A stretch of DNA of 5,818 nucleotides from an uncultured Clostridia bacterium (GTDB taxonomy: Bacteria; Bacillota_A; Clostridia; Christensenellales; Aristaeellaceae): NCBI GenBank assembly GCA_947166205.1, contig CAMVDI010000117.1, positions 1-5,818 on the forward strand. Direction: 5' to 3'. This document shows positions 5,816 to 5,818 of this stretch, piece by piece. The notes below the pieces were generated by a model. That model worked only from the letters and a program-made list of their open reading frames with translations. It was not told where the DNA came from and ran no database searches. The position numbers and the translations under genes were made by a program. The number at the start of each line of letters is the position of its first letter. Positions within the stretch are counted from its first letter, which is position 1.

Positions 5816-5818
5816 ATG
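5816..5818 (+). CDS. Start of a rightward gene running off the window
   Basis: Only the ATG is present. It is supported by GGGAGG (5800-5805) with a 10-nt gap and by the strong promoter at 5714-5742. The earlier ATG at 5798 reaches a TGA after two codons, so it is not the start. Nothing can be said about the product. Confidence 0.55.

Noticed and set aside
1..5818. CRISPR arrays, tRNA or rRNA genes, insertion sequences, integration sites
   Set aside because: I saw no spaced direct repeats, cloverleaf-like sequence, transposase motifs or long inverted repeats.

Overview
The window is GC-rich DNA (about 60% G+C by eye). Its genes have strong AAGGAGG-type ribosome binding sites, GTG starts, a SpoIIE-type phosphatase, RsbW-like ATPase folds and a response regulator with a SARP-type DNA-binding half. 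Together these point to a high-GC member of the Clostridia (Bacillota), probably a gut or rumen lineage. This placement is inferred from style and gene content; no marker gene is present.

Five genes fill 20-5549. All lie on the minus strand and are read leftward as one probable operon from a promoter at 5600-5628 (TTGCGC, 17-bp spacer, TATAAT). In transcription order they are: (1) a 12-helix MATE-family membrane transporter fused at its C-terminus to an RsbW/GHKL-like ATPase fold (3747-5549); (2) a GNAT acetyltransferase with a four-cysteine tail (3138-3746), whose ATG directly follows the stop of gene 1; (3) a membrane-anchored sensor, HAMP and SpoIIE/PP2C phosphatase (1544-3157), overlapping gene 2 by 20 bp and best started at a GTG; (4) a response regulator with a SARP/OmpR-like winged helix (697-1485); (5) a small stand-alone protein of the same RsbW-like type (20-610). 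A hairpin just after gene 5, cut by the window edge, is a likely terminator. Hairpins without U-tracts sit in the two intergenic gaps (1517-1536 and 658-675).

The right end (5550-5818) is a divergent intergenic region. It holds the operon promoter, a rightward-facing intrinsic terminator (5633-5658), a near-consensus rightward promoter (TTGACT, 17 bp, TATACT at 5714-5742), a GC-rich leader hairpin and a ribosome binding site before an ATG at 5816-5818. The gene that starts there lies outside the window.

The operon looks like an unusual partner-switching or two-component hybrid: a signal-sensing phosphatase, two kinase-fold proteins (one fused to a transporter) and a DNA-binding response regulator, but no STAS anti-sigma antagonist and no histidine kinase. 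Both kinase-like domains appear to lack the usual ATP/Mg-binding residues, so they may bind partners rather than phosphorylate. The sequence does not show the signal, the transported substrate or the target genes.
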